Assembly: GCF_030070105.1 (NCBI RefSeq)
Contig: NZ_JASJOO010000003.1
Location: forward strand, 109,155 to 173,154
Length of the DNA stretch: 64,000 nucleotides
Origin: Bermanella sp. WJH001
GTDB taxonomy: Bacteria; Pseudomonadota; Gammaproteobacteria; Pseudomonadales; Oceanobacteraceae
Reading direction: 5' to 3'
In this document: positions 8,568 through 17,953 of the stretch, piece by piece
Position numbering within the stretch: the first letter of the stretch is position 1
Layout: every line of letters starts with the position of its first letter
Notes under the pieces: model-generated
The model's input: the letters and a program-made list of their open reading frames with translations, nothing else
What the model was told of the DNA's origin: nothing
Database searches by the model: none
Program-made: the position numbers and the translations under genes

Positions 8568-10377
8568 AGGTCAATCTAAGTTGGTCGTTTTTCAGTTGAC
8601 GCCATTGTTGCTCTTGCCATTGCAACCTAAGTTGCTGATTGGCACTGAGCACGATACTCACGCCTAATTGATATTCTGTACTGTCACCAGATTCAATCAC
8701 ACTGGCCAAATGTTGCGCCGACGCCCAAACACTAAAACGATCACGTTGTAATAAGTAACCCAATTCAGCACCAGCACCTAAACGCCAGTCGTGATCATAG
8801 CGCTTACTATTGGCTACCTGAGTTTGCAAAAAACCATAGGCAATCCCAAACCCTAAGTCATAACCATAACCACCGCCCAGTTTAATGTGCGCCTGACCTA
8901 AATCGTCACTTAGCCAACGCTCATAACCGCCATTTACTTGCCAACTGATCGGTTGACTAAAACGGTGACGCGGCCCAAGGGAGCGAATGCTAATCACATC
9001 AAAATGCTGTAACTGAAGGTGCGATTCATCGGCACGTACCACAACGTCTCCCATTTCAATTTGTGCACCTTCACGATAACCCGATAAATTATCTAACCAG
9101 TCATGGTAGTTAATGCGAAAGCCCAACTCTAAAAAGTCTTCGCTTGCTCCCACGGTTGAGCGTAACGTTTTATGGCCATGTTCATCTCTAACATCCGGTA
9201 CCGTTACCGGGTGATACGCCTCACCCGTAAAAGGCACTTTCGAGCGTAGGGATAATAATTTTAAGCTGCGTTTTGGCAAGGAGGCATCTTTATCTTTTTT
9301 CTTTAAATTTAAATAACGGGTATAACCATATGCAATATCCAATACCTGTGCTTTTTGTTGTGCACTTAACTTTGTAAATTGCGGGCTTGTTTGCATGGTG
9401 TAGGGGTCATCCGCTAATGCACGAGCTACTTCTCGTAAAGGTTCTGATAATTGCAAACGCTGATCTTCGATAATAGTGGTTTTTGACGGCCTAAAATTCA
9501 CCTCACCTATCAGATCATTGGTGGCCAATACACGAATGGTATCGGTTGGTACCGTGCGATAAGAAAACGGGGCGGCTAATTGCCAGCTAGGTTCAACCGC
9601 ATCTAATAAGGTTAATAATCGGTAAGAGCAATTTTCATCGATAAAAAAGTAATCAAAGCGGATTTCATTCAGCTCCCAAATATGACGCGTAAACTCTTGG
9701 ATCTGCTCATGGCTTAACTTTAATTGATACTCCCAAATGTCTCTGCTTTCGATGTGATTATATTCGTTTACTTTTTCGTAATAGGGCACCAAGGAAACGT
9801 AACCAGGGTAACCACCGGTTAAGCCTTTCACTGTAAAGGTAATTTCATCATCATTAACATCAGTGAATGCCGCAAAGTTAATGGCCGATGATAATAATTG
9901 ATGCCCCTGTTTGCCGTCTAAACGCAACAAGGTATGACCAAACATGGAAGACGGGCTATTAATATAAGATGACGGGAAAATTAAAAATAACGCATCCCCT
10001 TTTACCTTGCTGTACCAATCATCAAAAGCTGGACATGCGATGGTTTTAAAATTGTACTCAGGTAATACACGCTGCAACCATTTTAAACGTGCAGGAAAAC
10101 GACAAGCCGCCGCATCATCACCTGCTTGTGTTTGATTAAACGCTTTAATTGTCGCTTTTAATTCAGCTAACGCATCGTACTTACCTGCTGGGGATAAAAA
10201 AAAGCGATCGTCATCCACCTCACTAAACTCAACATTGTTTAAACCTTGAGATTGATAGTGCAGAAGTGCGCGCCATTTAGCTGTTTGGGACAACGTAGAA
10301 AGTTGTGACGCCGCGAAGACAGAAAAGGTCGTACCCCATAACAAACTCACCAGGGTAATTAATCGAAACATAGACAT
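8551..10377 (-). CDS. DUF4105-family envelope protein with outer-membrane-like C-terminus
   Basis: The 608-residue protein has a signal peptide (MSMFRLITLVSLLWGTTFSV), a DUF4105 region in the middle with the Cys/His-rich ENCSYRLLTLLDAV motif, and a C-terminal third of alternating, aromatic-ended strands like an outer-membrane barrel. DUF4105 proteins resemble lipoprotein-processing or papain-like enzymes, but no activity is established. I start at the ATG at 10377 because the longer GTG start (10404) would sit inside the terminator tail of the preceding gene and would spoil the signal peptide. It overlaps the hydrolase gene downstream by 17 nt. Confidence 0.75.
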   Translation of the reverse strand: MSMFRLITLVSLLWGTTFSVFAASQLSTLSQTAKWRALLHYQSQGLNNVEFSEVDDDRFFLSPAGKYDALAELKATIKAFNQTQAGDDAAACRFPARLKWLQRVLPEYNFKTIACPAFDDWYSKVKGDALFLIFPSSYINSPSSMFGHTLLRLDGKQGHQLLSSAINFAAFTDVNDDEITFTVKGLTGGYPGYVSLVPYYEKVNEYNHIESRDIWEYQLKLSHEQIQEFTRHIWELNEIRFDYFFIDENCSYRLLTLLDAVEPSWQLAAPFSYRTVPTDTIRVLATNDLIGEVNFRPSKTTIIEDQRLQLSEPLREVARALADDPYTMQTSPQFTKLSAQQKAQVLDIAYGYTRYLNLKKKDKDASLPKRSLKLLSLRSKVPFTGEAYHPVTVPDVRDEHGHKTLRSTVGASEDFLELGFRINYHDWLDNLSGYREGAQIEMGDVVVRADESHLQLQHFDVISIRSLGPRHRFSQPISWQVNGGYERWLSDDLGQAHIKLGGGYGYDLGFGIAYGFLQTQVANSKRYDHDWRLGAGAELGYLLQRDRFSVWASAQHLASVIESGDSTEYQLGVSIVLSANQQLRLQWQEQQWRQLKNDQLRLTYAIYH

Positions 10378-10404
10378 GATTTTATTCTTAGAATACTTTG
10401 GCAC

Positions 10405-10432
10405 AAAATAACAAAGGGGTGCAAAGCACCCC
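10405..10432 (-). terminator. Intrinsic terminator of the DUF3015 gene
   Basis: GGGGTGC (10416-10422) and GCACCCC (10426-10432) form a 7-bp GC-rich stem with a 3-nt loop, followed on the minus strand by a U-rich tract. It ends about 28 nt before the DUF4105 start codon. Confidence 0.7.
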
Positions 10433-10456
10433 CTCTTAAAACAAGCTAACTAGAAA

Positions 10457-10927
10457 TTAACCTAGGTATTTAGCCAGTTTATCATTACCTGCCATCACGC
10501 TCACTAGCGCGCCGTAAGCTTCTTCTGAAGATGCTTCAGTGCTTACGAAGATAGAGTCGAAGTTCGCTTGAACTTCTTTAGTGAATTCAGCTTTATCAGC
10601 TGCATCAACACCAATTAGAGACGTTAGTGCGTCTAAAGACTCACCTTGACCACGGGCAGAATCGGCCGCTAGTTGCTCCATGTTTTGATCCATGAATACA
10701 CGAGCTAATTTAAGTGGGCCGTTTGCGCCTTCACAACCAAGCGTACCAGAGGTCATACCAAAGGTTTGGTTACCAGAAGAGCCGTTAGTAGTCGCAGCCA
10801 TTACGTGCTCGTACCATTCGTTTGCGTCAGGGAAAACAACCGCAGTACCCAAACCACAACCTGCAGGGCTAGCAAAAGAAGTAGAAGCAGCTACAGCAAG
10901 TGCAGCACCAGCGATGAACTTTTTCAT
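10457..10927 (-). CDS. DUF3015-family periplasmic protein
   Basis: The 156-residue protein has a clear signal peptide (MKKFIAGAALAVAASTSFAS) and the DUF3015 pattern: a short CGLG motif, then GNQTFGMTSGTLGCEG, and a helical C-terminal half. DUF3015 proteins are abundant secreted proteins of Pseudomonas and marine relatives with no known role. The ribosome site AAGGA and its own terminator suggest an independent, well-expressed gene. Two cysteines (about 24 and 64) could form a disulfide in the periplasm. Confidence 0.85.
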   Translation of the reverse strand: MKKFIAGAALAVAASTSFASPAGCGLGTAVVFPDANEWYEHVMAATTNGSSGNQTFGMTSGTLGCEGANGPLKLARVFMDQNMEQLAADSARGQGESLDALTSLIGVDAADKAEFTKEVQANFDSIFVSTEASSEEAYGALVSVMAGNDKLAKYLG

Positions 10928-11053
10928 GTATGATTCCTTATCCGTTGGAACAATTTAGAAAGCAGTTGAATCAACTACTGGTAACCAGTATAGCCATCAA
11001 TCCTAGGTTTTTGTCTAGCGTTTTTTAATATTGGTTCACACTATTAGGTATCT

Positions 11054-12397
11054 ATGAGTAAGTTTGCACAAAATAACAGCATCATTAGCGTCAGCCAGCT
11101 GAACCGTCAAAGCAAAGAGTTGCTTGAAACCTACTTGCACCGTGTGCAAGTCAGTGGCGAGATTTCTAACCTTGCTCGCCCCAGCAGTGGCCATTGGTAT
11201 TTCACGTTAAAAGATCAGCGCGCTCAGGTGCGTTGCGCCATGTTTAAAAGCCGCACCCAGTATTTAAAATTTATTCCCAAAGAAGGTGAGCAGGTAGTGG
11301 TCACCGCTTCCGTCAGTTTGTACGAGGCACGCGGCGACTATCAGTTAATTGTGGATGCCATGCAAAGCGCCGGTGAAGGTGCATTACAATTAGCCTTTGA
11401 AGAACTCAAACAACGATTATTTAAAGAAGGTTTATTTGACGCACAGCACAAACAAACCATTCCTGCCCACCCTAAACACCTTGGCATTGTTACCAGCCCA
11501 ACAGGGGCGGCGGTAAAAGATATTATTTCAGTTTTAAAACGTCGCTTTCCAAGCTTGCCCATTTCCATTTATCCCACCCAAGTGCAAGGCCAGCAAGCAG
11601 CACAACAAATTGCCAATGCCATTGAACAAGCCAACCGCGATAACATTTGTGATGTATTAATTGTGGGCCGAGGTGGTGGCAGCTTAGAAGACTTATGGCC
11701 GTTTAATGAAGAAGTAGTGGCACGTGCCATATTTAACAGCCGTATTCCCACCATCAGTGCCGTAGGGCATGAAGTGGATACCGCCATCAGTGATTTTGTC
11801 GCCGATTTACGCGCCCCGACTCCTTCAGCTGCTGCCGAACTGGTTAGCCCAGACCGCTTTGAATGGTTGGGTCGTTTTGAGCAGCTTGAACGCAGCTTAG
11901 CTCGAGTCATGAAAAATAAAATCGGCCAGCAGAATTTTCATCTACTGCAATTAATTAAACGGCTACGACACCCTAAAGACAAACTAAACGAGCATATGCA
12001 GCGCCTAGACATGGCCGAAATGCGTTTAAAAAATGCCATGCAAACACGTTTGCAACAGCATAAAAACCGCATACAAAGCAGTCAGCGAGTACTTACCAAC
12101 TACAAGCCAGACAAACAGCTCGCTCTGATGCAACAAGCCAACCAGCAATTGCACAAACGCTTAGTTAAAGCCATGCAGGGCAATATCCATCATTGGCAAC
12201 AAGCCCTGGGAAAACAAGTAGAAGTCTTGAATGCCGTGAGCCCATTGAGTACGCTAAGTCGAGGTTACGCCATCAATACCACCCAAGATGGCCAAGTGAT
12301 TCATCGCCCATCCCAAGTGAACGTGGGGGATAAAATTACAGCCCAACTACATCAAGGCAAACTCAGCTGCACAGTGGATGCATTACATGATGAATAA
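11054..12397 (+). CDS. xseA: Exodeoxyribonuclease VII large subunit
   Basis: The 447-residue protein has the XseA layout: an N-terminal OB-fold (about 10-110, containing GHWYFTLKD), the catalytic region with GRGGGSLEDLWPFNEE near 205-220 and the VGHEVD and DLRAPTPSAAAE motifs, then a long coiled coil and a C-terminal beta segment with LSRGYA. With XseB it degrades single-stranded DNA into short oligonucleotides in the cytoplasm. xseB is not next to it here. The 3' end overlaps the start of the M23 peptidase gene by 11 nt, so the two are probably co-translated. Confidence 0.97.
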   Translation: MSKFAQNNSIISVSQLNRQSKELLETYLHRVQVSGEISNLARPSSGHWYFTLKDQRAQVRCAMFKSRTQYLKFIPKEGEQVVVTASVSLYEARGDYQLIVDAMQSAGEGALQLAFEELKQRLFKEGLFDAQHKQTIPAHPKHLGIVTSPTGAAVKDIISVLKRRFPSLPISIYPTQVQGQQAAQQIANAIEQANRDNICDVLIVGRGGGSLEDLWPFNEEVVARAIFNSRIPTISAVGHEVDTAISDFVADLRAPTPSAAAELVSPDRFEWLGRFEQLERSLARVMKNKIGQQNFHLLQLIKRLRHPKDKLNEHMQRLDMAEMRLKNAMQTRLQQHKNRIQSSQRVLTNYKPDKQLALMQQANQQLHKRLVKAMQGNIHHWQQALGKQVEVLNAVSPLSTLSRGYAINTTQDGQVIHRPSQVNVGDKITAQLHQGKLSCTVDALHDE

Positions 12398-13232
12398 CAC
12401 CAACCCCCTTCAATTCAGCTTTGCCATATGCCTTATGCTGCTCGCCAGCCTACTGGCGATGCACACTCAAGCCTTACCACAGTCGGCGAACGTACCCGGT
12501 GGTGTGGCCATCATCAAATTAGATACTCCTAGCAACATCGACCCCCAAGCTCGTTTTAAAAAACAAGCGGTGGCCGTGGTTAAACAAGAAGGTCATTGGT
12601 ATGCCGTCGTCGGGCTCAACCTAAATACAAAAGCGGGCGAGCATTTTATTGTGAGCCAAGGCAAGCGTTACCCGTTTACCGTCACCAACAAAGAATACCC
12701 AGAACAACACATCCAGCTAAAAACCCGAAAACACATTGATCTATCTGCTCAAGACCTTGCTCGACACAAAGGGGAAAAACAGCAAGCCAACGCCGTGTTT
12801 AAGGTATTTGATACCACACAAAACCTAGATTTAAACTTTGTAAAACCGGTAGTAGGCCCTTACTCCAGCCCGTTTGGTTTAAAGCGCTTTTTCAACGGCG
12901 AGCCACGCAACCCACACAGTGGCTTAGACATAGCGGCCCCCACAGGCACAGACATAATTGCGCCAACCTCAGGTAAGGTCGTGCTCACTGGAGACTTCTT
13001 TTTTAATGGCAATGTGGTGTATATGGACCACGGCCAAGGGCTGATCAGTATGTTTTGCCACCTAAGTAAGATTCATGTCAAAGCTGGAGATAGCGTTCAA
13101 AAAGGCGAGGTAATCGGAGAAGTTGGGGCAACAGGGCGAGTCACCGGCCCTCACCTGCACTGGTCGTTGAGCCTAAACAATGCCCGCATCGACCCAATGC
13201 TATTTTTGCCAGCGGATAAAAAACAGCTCTAG
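12387..13232 (+). CDS. M23-family (LytM) peptidoglycan endopeptidase
   Basis: The protein of about 281 residues has an N-terminal signal/anchor segment and a C-terminal M23 metallopeptidase domain. Zinc-site motifs are HSGLD in the first half of the domain and HLHW near the C-terminus; both are intact, so it is probably catalytically active. M23 enzymes cut peptide cross-links in the periplasm. I prefer the ATG at 12387 to the one at 12378 because a GTGGA sequence precedes it at suitable distance. It follows xseA with a short overlap, a conserved pairing in many gammaproteobacteria. Confidence 0.88.
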   Translation: MMNNTNPLQFSFAICLMLLASLLAMHTQALPQSANVPGGVAIIKLDTPSNIDPQARFKKQAVAVVKQEGHWYAVVGLNLNTKAGEHFIVSQGKRYPFTVTNKEYPEQHIQLKTRKHIDLSAQDLARHKGEKQQANAVFKVFDTTQNLDLNFVKPVVGPYSSPFGLKRFFNGEPRNPHSGLDIAAPTGTDIIAPTSGKVVLTGDFFFNGNVVYMDHGQGLISMFCHLSKIHVKAGDSVQKGEVIGEVGATGRVTGPHLHWSLSLNNARIDPMLFLPADKKQL

Positions 13233-13302
13233 CCTGCACCGATGGCCGTTTTGATGCGTATAATAGCCAATATCATCAACATCGAATTTAGGGGGATAAC
13301 CA

Positions 13303-13872
13303 ATGGACGACTTTTCAGAATTTAAAGACGCCATGGGAGATGTCACGCCTCTTAAAATGGAAGCCAGAGTTAGCCTCAATAAAGGCCAACAAAGCCGCAC
13401 CGCCATTGCCCAACGCCGCCAAGCGGCCGTAACGGACTTACAAGACGACCCCAATCACCTCAGTGATACTTATGTACACATGGTGAAACCCTACGACATT
13501 CTTGAATACAAAAAAGATGGCGTGCAAGAAGGGGTCTACCGCAAGTTTCGCTTGGGCAAATACCAGCTTGATGCCCGCCTAGACTTACATCGCAAAACCG
13601 TACAACAAGCCCGTGAAGAGGTATTTCGCTTCATTGAAGATGCCATGAAGTACGACCTGCGCACCTTAATCATATTGCATGGCAAAGGTGAAAAAGAAGC
13701 CACTCCAGCATTGCTTAAAAGCTGGACCAATAAGTGGCTGCGAGAATTCGATGATGTCATTGCCTTTCACAGCGCCCAACAGCAACACGGCGGAACGGGC
13801 GCTGTGTACGTCATGTTGCGTAAAAGTGAACGCAAGAAACAAGAAACCCGTGAAAAGCACCGCATTAAATAG
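13303..13872 (+). CDS. smrA: Smr-domain protein, probable nuclease (SmrA/YdaL type)
   Basis: The 189-residue protein has an N-terminal variable region and a C-terminal Smr domain (about 85-175). Diagnostic motifs are LDLH, TLIILHGKG and the final GGTGAVYVML. The length and arrangement match the gammaproteobacterial SmrA group rather than MutS2. Smr domains nick DNA or cleave RNA; the physiological target of SmrA is not settled. GGGGGAT lies ahead of the ATG as ribosome site, and a TATAAT at 13259-13264 could be its -10 element. Confidence 0.85.
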   Translation: MDDFSEFKDAMGDVTPLKMEARVSLNKGQQSRTAIAQRRQAAVTDLQDDPNHLSDTYVHMVKPYDILEYKKDGVQEGVYRKFRLGKYQLDARLDLHRKTVQQAREEVFRFIEDAMKYDLRTLIILHGKGEKEATPALLKSWTNKWLREFDDVIAFHSAQQQHGGTGAVYVMLRKSERKKQETREKHRIK

Positions 13873-13883
13873 CGAGGGTTGTA

Positions 13884-14078
13884 ATGAGTAAAACACCAGG
13901 TACCGCAGGCACTATGCCTGTCACAGGCGCAGCCTGTGGCATTAAACCAAGCAAAGAAGCCATGGAAGTAGACTTTGCTATCGACTTCTCCCAAGCCCAA
14001 CAGTTTTTACAAAGCTCAGAGCAAAAGCCCAAATCCAAAGCAGATCATAACGACTCAGCTGAGCAATCAAATAAATAG
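13884..14078 (+). CDS. Small hypothetical protein
   Basis: A 64-codon frame starts 11 nt after smrA with a good GAGGG ribosome site at proper distance. The product is hydrophilic and Ser/Gln/Lys-rich at its C-terminus, with a Gly/Pro/Ala-rich beginning, and no recognisable domain, signal peptide or membrane segment. The first part of the gene contains short inverted repeats (CAGGC/GCCTG). It could be a real downstream member of the smrA transcript or a chance frame. Confidence 0.45.
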   Translation: MSKTPGTAGTMPVTGAACGIKPSKEAMEVDFAIDFSQAQQFLQSSEQKPKSKADHNDSAEQSNK

Positions 14079-14140
14079 TACCCTTGTTACCTCCCCATGC
14101 TGAGCTAAAGTTAAACAATATCACTGGGTTTGGTAACGTC

Positions 14141-15298
14141 ATGGGCTTATTTTCGATCACAAGCAGGCATAAGCTTGTAGAACACGAAGCGTTAGTTAAA
14201 GAATTACACGATCAAATTAAGCAACTGCAAGACAGTCTTAATAATGCAGAGCTTAGCCGCATTGCCGCCGAAGAACTAAAAAACCACATTAGTGAAATGA
14301 CCACAGAGCAAAGCTCTATTAGCGGCTTGCTCTTCAAAACCGTCCACAGCGTAAATGATATCCACAACCTAGTCAGTCAAAACGCAGAGGCTTTGGGCGC
14401 TGAACGTTCACGTCTGAAAGACAGCGAAGCAACATTTAGCCAAATTACCGTCATCCTTAAACAGGTAAGTGAAAGCCTGAATAAAATCGACTCCCGTGCC
14501 AGTGAAACCGGCCAAAACATGATTCAGTTAAATCAATCCGCTGCAAAAATTAATGATTGTGTTGTGCAAATTGAAAACATCAGTGACCAAACAAATTTAC
14601 TGGCCCTTAATGCCGCCATCGAAGCCGCCCGCGCAGGAGAGCAAGGCCGAGGTTTTGCGGTTGTGGCAGACGAAGTACGAACACTAGCTGGGCAAACGGG
14701 TAATACTACTAAAGAAATTTCTGACATCATTCAAGCAACCACCAGTTTTATTCGCCATGTGGATAAAGGCATTGAGGATATACAAAAAGATGCCACAAAT
14801 TTAAAAGAAACCATATCAATCATTGAGTCATGGGTAAAACTAATTACTGACTTAAGCAAAGACATGAACATCATCATCAATCGCAGCACCAACGAAAGTT
14901 ACATACAAGTTGCGATGCTGAGTTTGATGTCGTTTAAATCAAGAGTGTACGAACTCATTGCGACCAATGAGCCAGACGAAAACAAAATAAAGCTCATAGA
15001 AGATCACAAGGGCGGCCGCTTTGGGCAGTGGTATTACGAAGGGTTAGGTAAGTCTACCTTTGGGCGCATTCAAGGGTTTAAAAATATAGAGCAATACTTA
15101 ATTGGTTTGCATAAAAGCGCATCTGAAGCATTGTTAGCGGCCAAAATTGGCTCCAGTAAAGATAAAATGAGACATTTAAATGCAATGGAAGATGCCAGTA
15201 AAACGCTTATTCAATACCTTGAAGGTCTAAACGAGGAGCTACAATCTATGGCTAAAAATGCGATGGAAAGTGGCAACAATGAAGACATTTTGTTTTAA
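14141..15298 (+). CDS. Soluble methyl-accepting chemotaxis protein with degenerate CZB domain
   Basis: The 385-residue protein has no membrane segment. A coiled coil (about 15-60) leads into the chemoreceptor signalling hairpin, whose tip carries the near-invariant [20 protein letters not shown], so it should contact CheA/CheW. The C-terminal region follows the CZB pattern ([13 protein letters not shown]), but three of the four usual zinc ligands look replaced: LDHLVWK has become LSLMSFK, the Cys before RxGxW is Gly, and the first His of the PHxxVH pair is Leu. Only the last His remains. I start at the ATG at 14141, not the TTG at 14084, which adds unlike sequence. Confidence 0.85.
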   Translation: MGLFSITSRHKLVEHEALVKELHDQIKQLQDSLNNAELSRIAAEELKNHISEMTTEQSSISGLLFKTVHSVNDIHNLVSQNAEALGAERSRLKDSEATFSQITVILKQVSESLNKIDSRASETGQNMIQLNQSAAKINDCVVQIENISDQTNLLALNAAIEAARAGEQGRGFAVVADEVRTLAGQTGNTTKEISDIIQATTSFIRHVDKGIEDIQKDATNLKETISIIESWVKLITDLSKDMNIIINRSTNESYIQVAMLSLMSFKSRVYELIATNEPDENKIKLIEDHKGGRFGQWYYEGLGKSTFGRIQGFKNIEQYLIGLHKSASEALLAAKIGSSKDKMRHLNAMEDASKTLIQYLEGLNEELQSMAKNAMESGNNEDILF

Positions 15299-15354
15299 AA
15301 AATAAAAGACTTCATATAAAAACATGCCGAGGTAGGTCATAAGTTATGAGCAGA

Positions 15355-17754
15355 TCAGATAAAGACTGGCTTATTGTGCTCAACTAACTTTTCTTGAGGC
15401 ACTTTAAGCGGTAAGACTATTGTAAACACGCTGCCCTTGCCCTCTTCACTTTGTACACTTACCGAGCCTGAATGCAGCTCAACCATATTCTTAACAAGCG
15501 ACAATCCTAACCCTGTTCCTTGCTGTGAACGAGTGTGTTCGCTGTCTAGCTGTACAAATGGTTTAAATAATTTCTTAATCCCTTCTTGCGACATTCCAAT
15601 ACCTTCATCCCATACTTCAATCTTGATATTGCTAGTGGTATTTGAGCAATTCACACCTACCGATTTATGTTCATCTGTAAACTTTATCGCATTTGTCAGC
15701 AAATTAATCATTACCTGCTTAAATCGCTGCTGATCAACTAAAATACGATCAACATTCATGGCATTTTGATAGGAAACCTCAACCTGTTTTTTATCAGCCA
15801 GCGTTTTAACCATCTCTAATATGGCATGCATAACATCGTCAAAATTAATCTCTTCATAATGCAGCTCCATTTTTCCAGAGGTAACCTTAGAAATATCTAA
15901 GATATCATTGATGATCTCAAGCAAATGCTGACCTGATCGCTCTATCACCTCTAAATGATTACGTTGATTTTCTGACAACACTTCGCCATATCCGTCATCA
16001 AGCAATAAATCACTTAATGAAATAATCGAATTTAACGGGGTTCTTAATTCATGACTCATAGTGGCAATAAAGTCATCTTTAATTTTTGCTGATTTTTTGA
16101 GTTCTTCGTTAAGAATTGAGACTGACTCTCTTTCTAATTCCAATTGTATTTGAGCGTTTTTCCTTAAGGTAACATCTGTATGCACACCAACAATCCGTTT
16201 CGCTCGTCCTTTTTCATCTCGCACCACCGCTTTGGCTTTGATTAAAATATAACGCCATTCATTATTCTTGGTTCTCATACGTACTTCACAAGTTAATAGC
16301 TGATTAACACTTACCTCAAATATTTTAGTGTTCATTTCAACCAAACGATTAAAATCATCAGGATGAACCAATGAATCCAATACACTTCTATCTACCGTGG
16401 TATTATTAGGATAACCAAGCATTTCAACCAAACTGACATCAAAGTATTCTGTTTTATTCTCAAAATTAAGATCGAAGTAGCCTTGATTGGTTGCCTGCAT
16501 AGTCGTACGTAAACGCTCTTCTTTGGCTTTCATCTCTTTAGCGTATTCTGCTTGGCGGGTAATGTCCTTGCACTCTAAAAGAATGTATTCATTTTGTTTT
16601 TTCTTAAGGGTTTTTAAGCTGCCTGAATAAATTCGCCCCTTAATTTTAATATTAAACAATTGCGTTCTATTTGTAGCCCTTAGCTTAGAAAAGCCATCGG
16701 ATATCTTACTGACACCCAAATTACTAATAGAAATGCCTTTTTTCTTGTTAATATTAAAGACTTTCTCTGAGGTACGACTCCAGTCAACCCCAATACCGCT
16801 CGGGCTGAAAACAAAACGAATATCAGATGAGTCAAAAAAGGATGACCTATAAATCAGATTATTCTTTTCAGATTTATTATTAAAATACATAAACTGTAAG
16901 TAGTTAAAAGAAAACACTAATATAACTATAAAGGTAAAGATAACAATAAGGTTTCGTATGTAACGAAAAACAGAATAAAGCTCGGCTTGCTCCCCTTCTA
17001 TGAGCAACCAACAATTAAGCTCTTCAACCCACTGAAATAATTCAACCCAATCACTCCCATTTCGGTTAATTAATTGAATATCACCTCCCGAGATAGTGTA
17101 GCGAGGAGGTTTATACAAACCAAACTCACCATAAGTTCCAGTCAGAATGGCGCCATCAATACCAATGGCCAACACTCCACCGGTTTTCGCAAATTTTGCA
17201 GAATCTAGTATCTTCGAAAATTATTTTTTAAGATCCAACTCAAAGTGAGCATAACCTAGCACTTCATAATCGAATGATAGCAATGGAAAACTCATTAAAT
17301 ATGAATAGCCATTATTATCTCGCCCCTTATTTAAACGAAATTTATAATCCCCTATATCTAAACCAACTAAAGACTCTCTAATATCGTTATCAATGTATTG
17401 ACCGGTTATCTCATCTGAGCTTGCAACAATGACACCTGAAGTATTAGAAAAATATATCGAACTGGCACTGGTATAACTTTCCATTGAATTTAGCCATGGA
17501 TCAATATTGGTACGAAAGTCATTTGCCACAAAGTCAGAAACAACCGGAGAGTTCAGCCACATATTAAACTCACCAACTACTTGTTTTTTCCAATTTACCA
17601 AGCCTAAAGTAGTAGTCGATAAAATCGTATTTAATGTGACTTCTTGATGCTCGGTAAACTTATCCTCTATCTGCATCACCAAATAATAGGCAGAGGACGC
17701 CAGCGAACCAATTAGCAGTACGAAAAATGAGATGATTTTAATAATTTGCAGCAT
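15355..17754 (-). pseudogene. dCache-PAS-PAS histidine kinase split by one in-frame TAA
   Basis: Two open stretches (17754-17221 and 17175-15355) lie in the same frame, separated only by a TAA at 17223-17221. Reading through gives 799 residues: a membrane anchor (about 5-27), a periplasmic dCache-type sensor, a second membrane segment near 260-280, two PAS domains with PAC-type ends, a HisKA domain with the phospho-His in HELRTPLN (about residue 568), and a HATPase with DEGIGM and GTGLGLSL. The stop falls inside the sensor domain (LDLKK, stop, FSKILDSAKF). No convincing ribosome site precedes the GTG at 17175. It may be a recent nonsense pseudogene, a sequencing error or a read-through gene; all kinase motifs are intact. 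Confidence 0.8.
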
Positions 17755-17953
17755 AGATATATCCTTATTTTTTTATTGTAGACCCTCACTGCATATTCCC
17801 CATATTTTTGCCTTACAACATATTTAAATTGTTACCTAGGCCTGACAAATAAATGTGTACTAGTATAAAAATAGGATTATCAGGGCGAACCCTCATAGCA
17901 TCATAAGTGGACAACCTCTAATTACTTTAGGGAATATAGGATTGGCTAGTTAA

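Noticed and set aside
13666-13896. Several overlapping short frames inside smrA
   Set aside because: They are other-frame shadows of a clear Smr-domain gene.
14084-14140. Longer TTG start for the CZB chemoreceptor
   Set aside because: TTG without ribosome site, adding 19 residues unlike chemoreceptors; the ATG at 14141 fits better.
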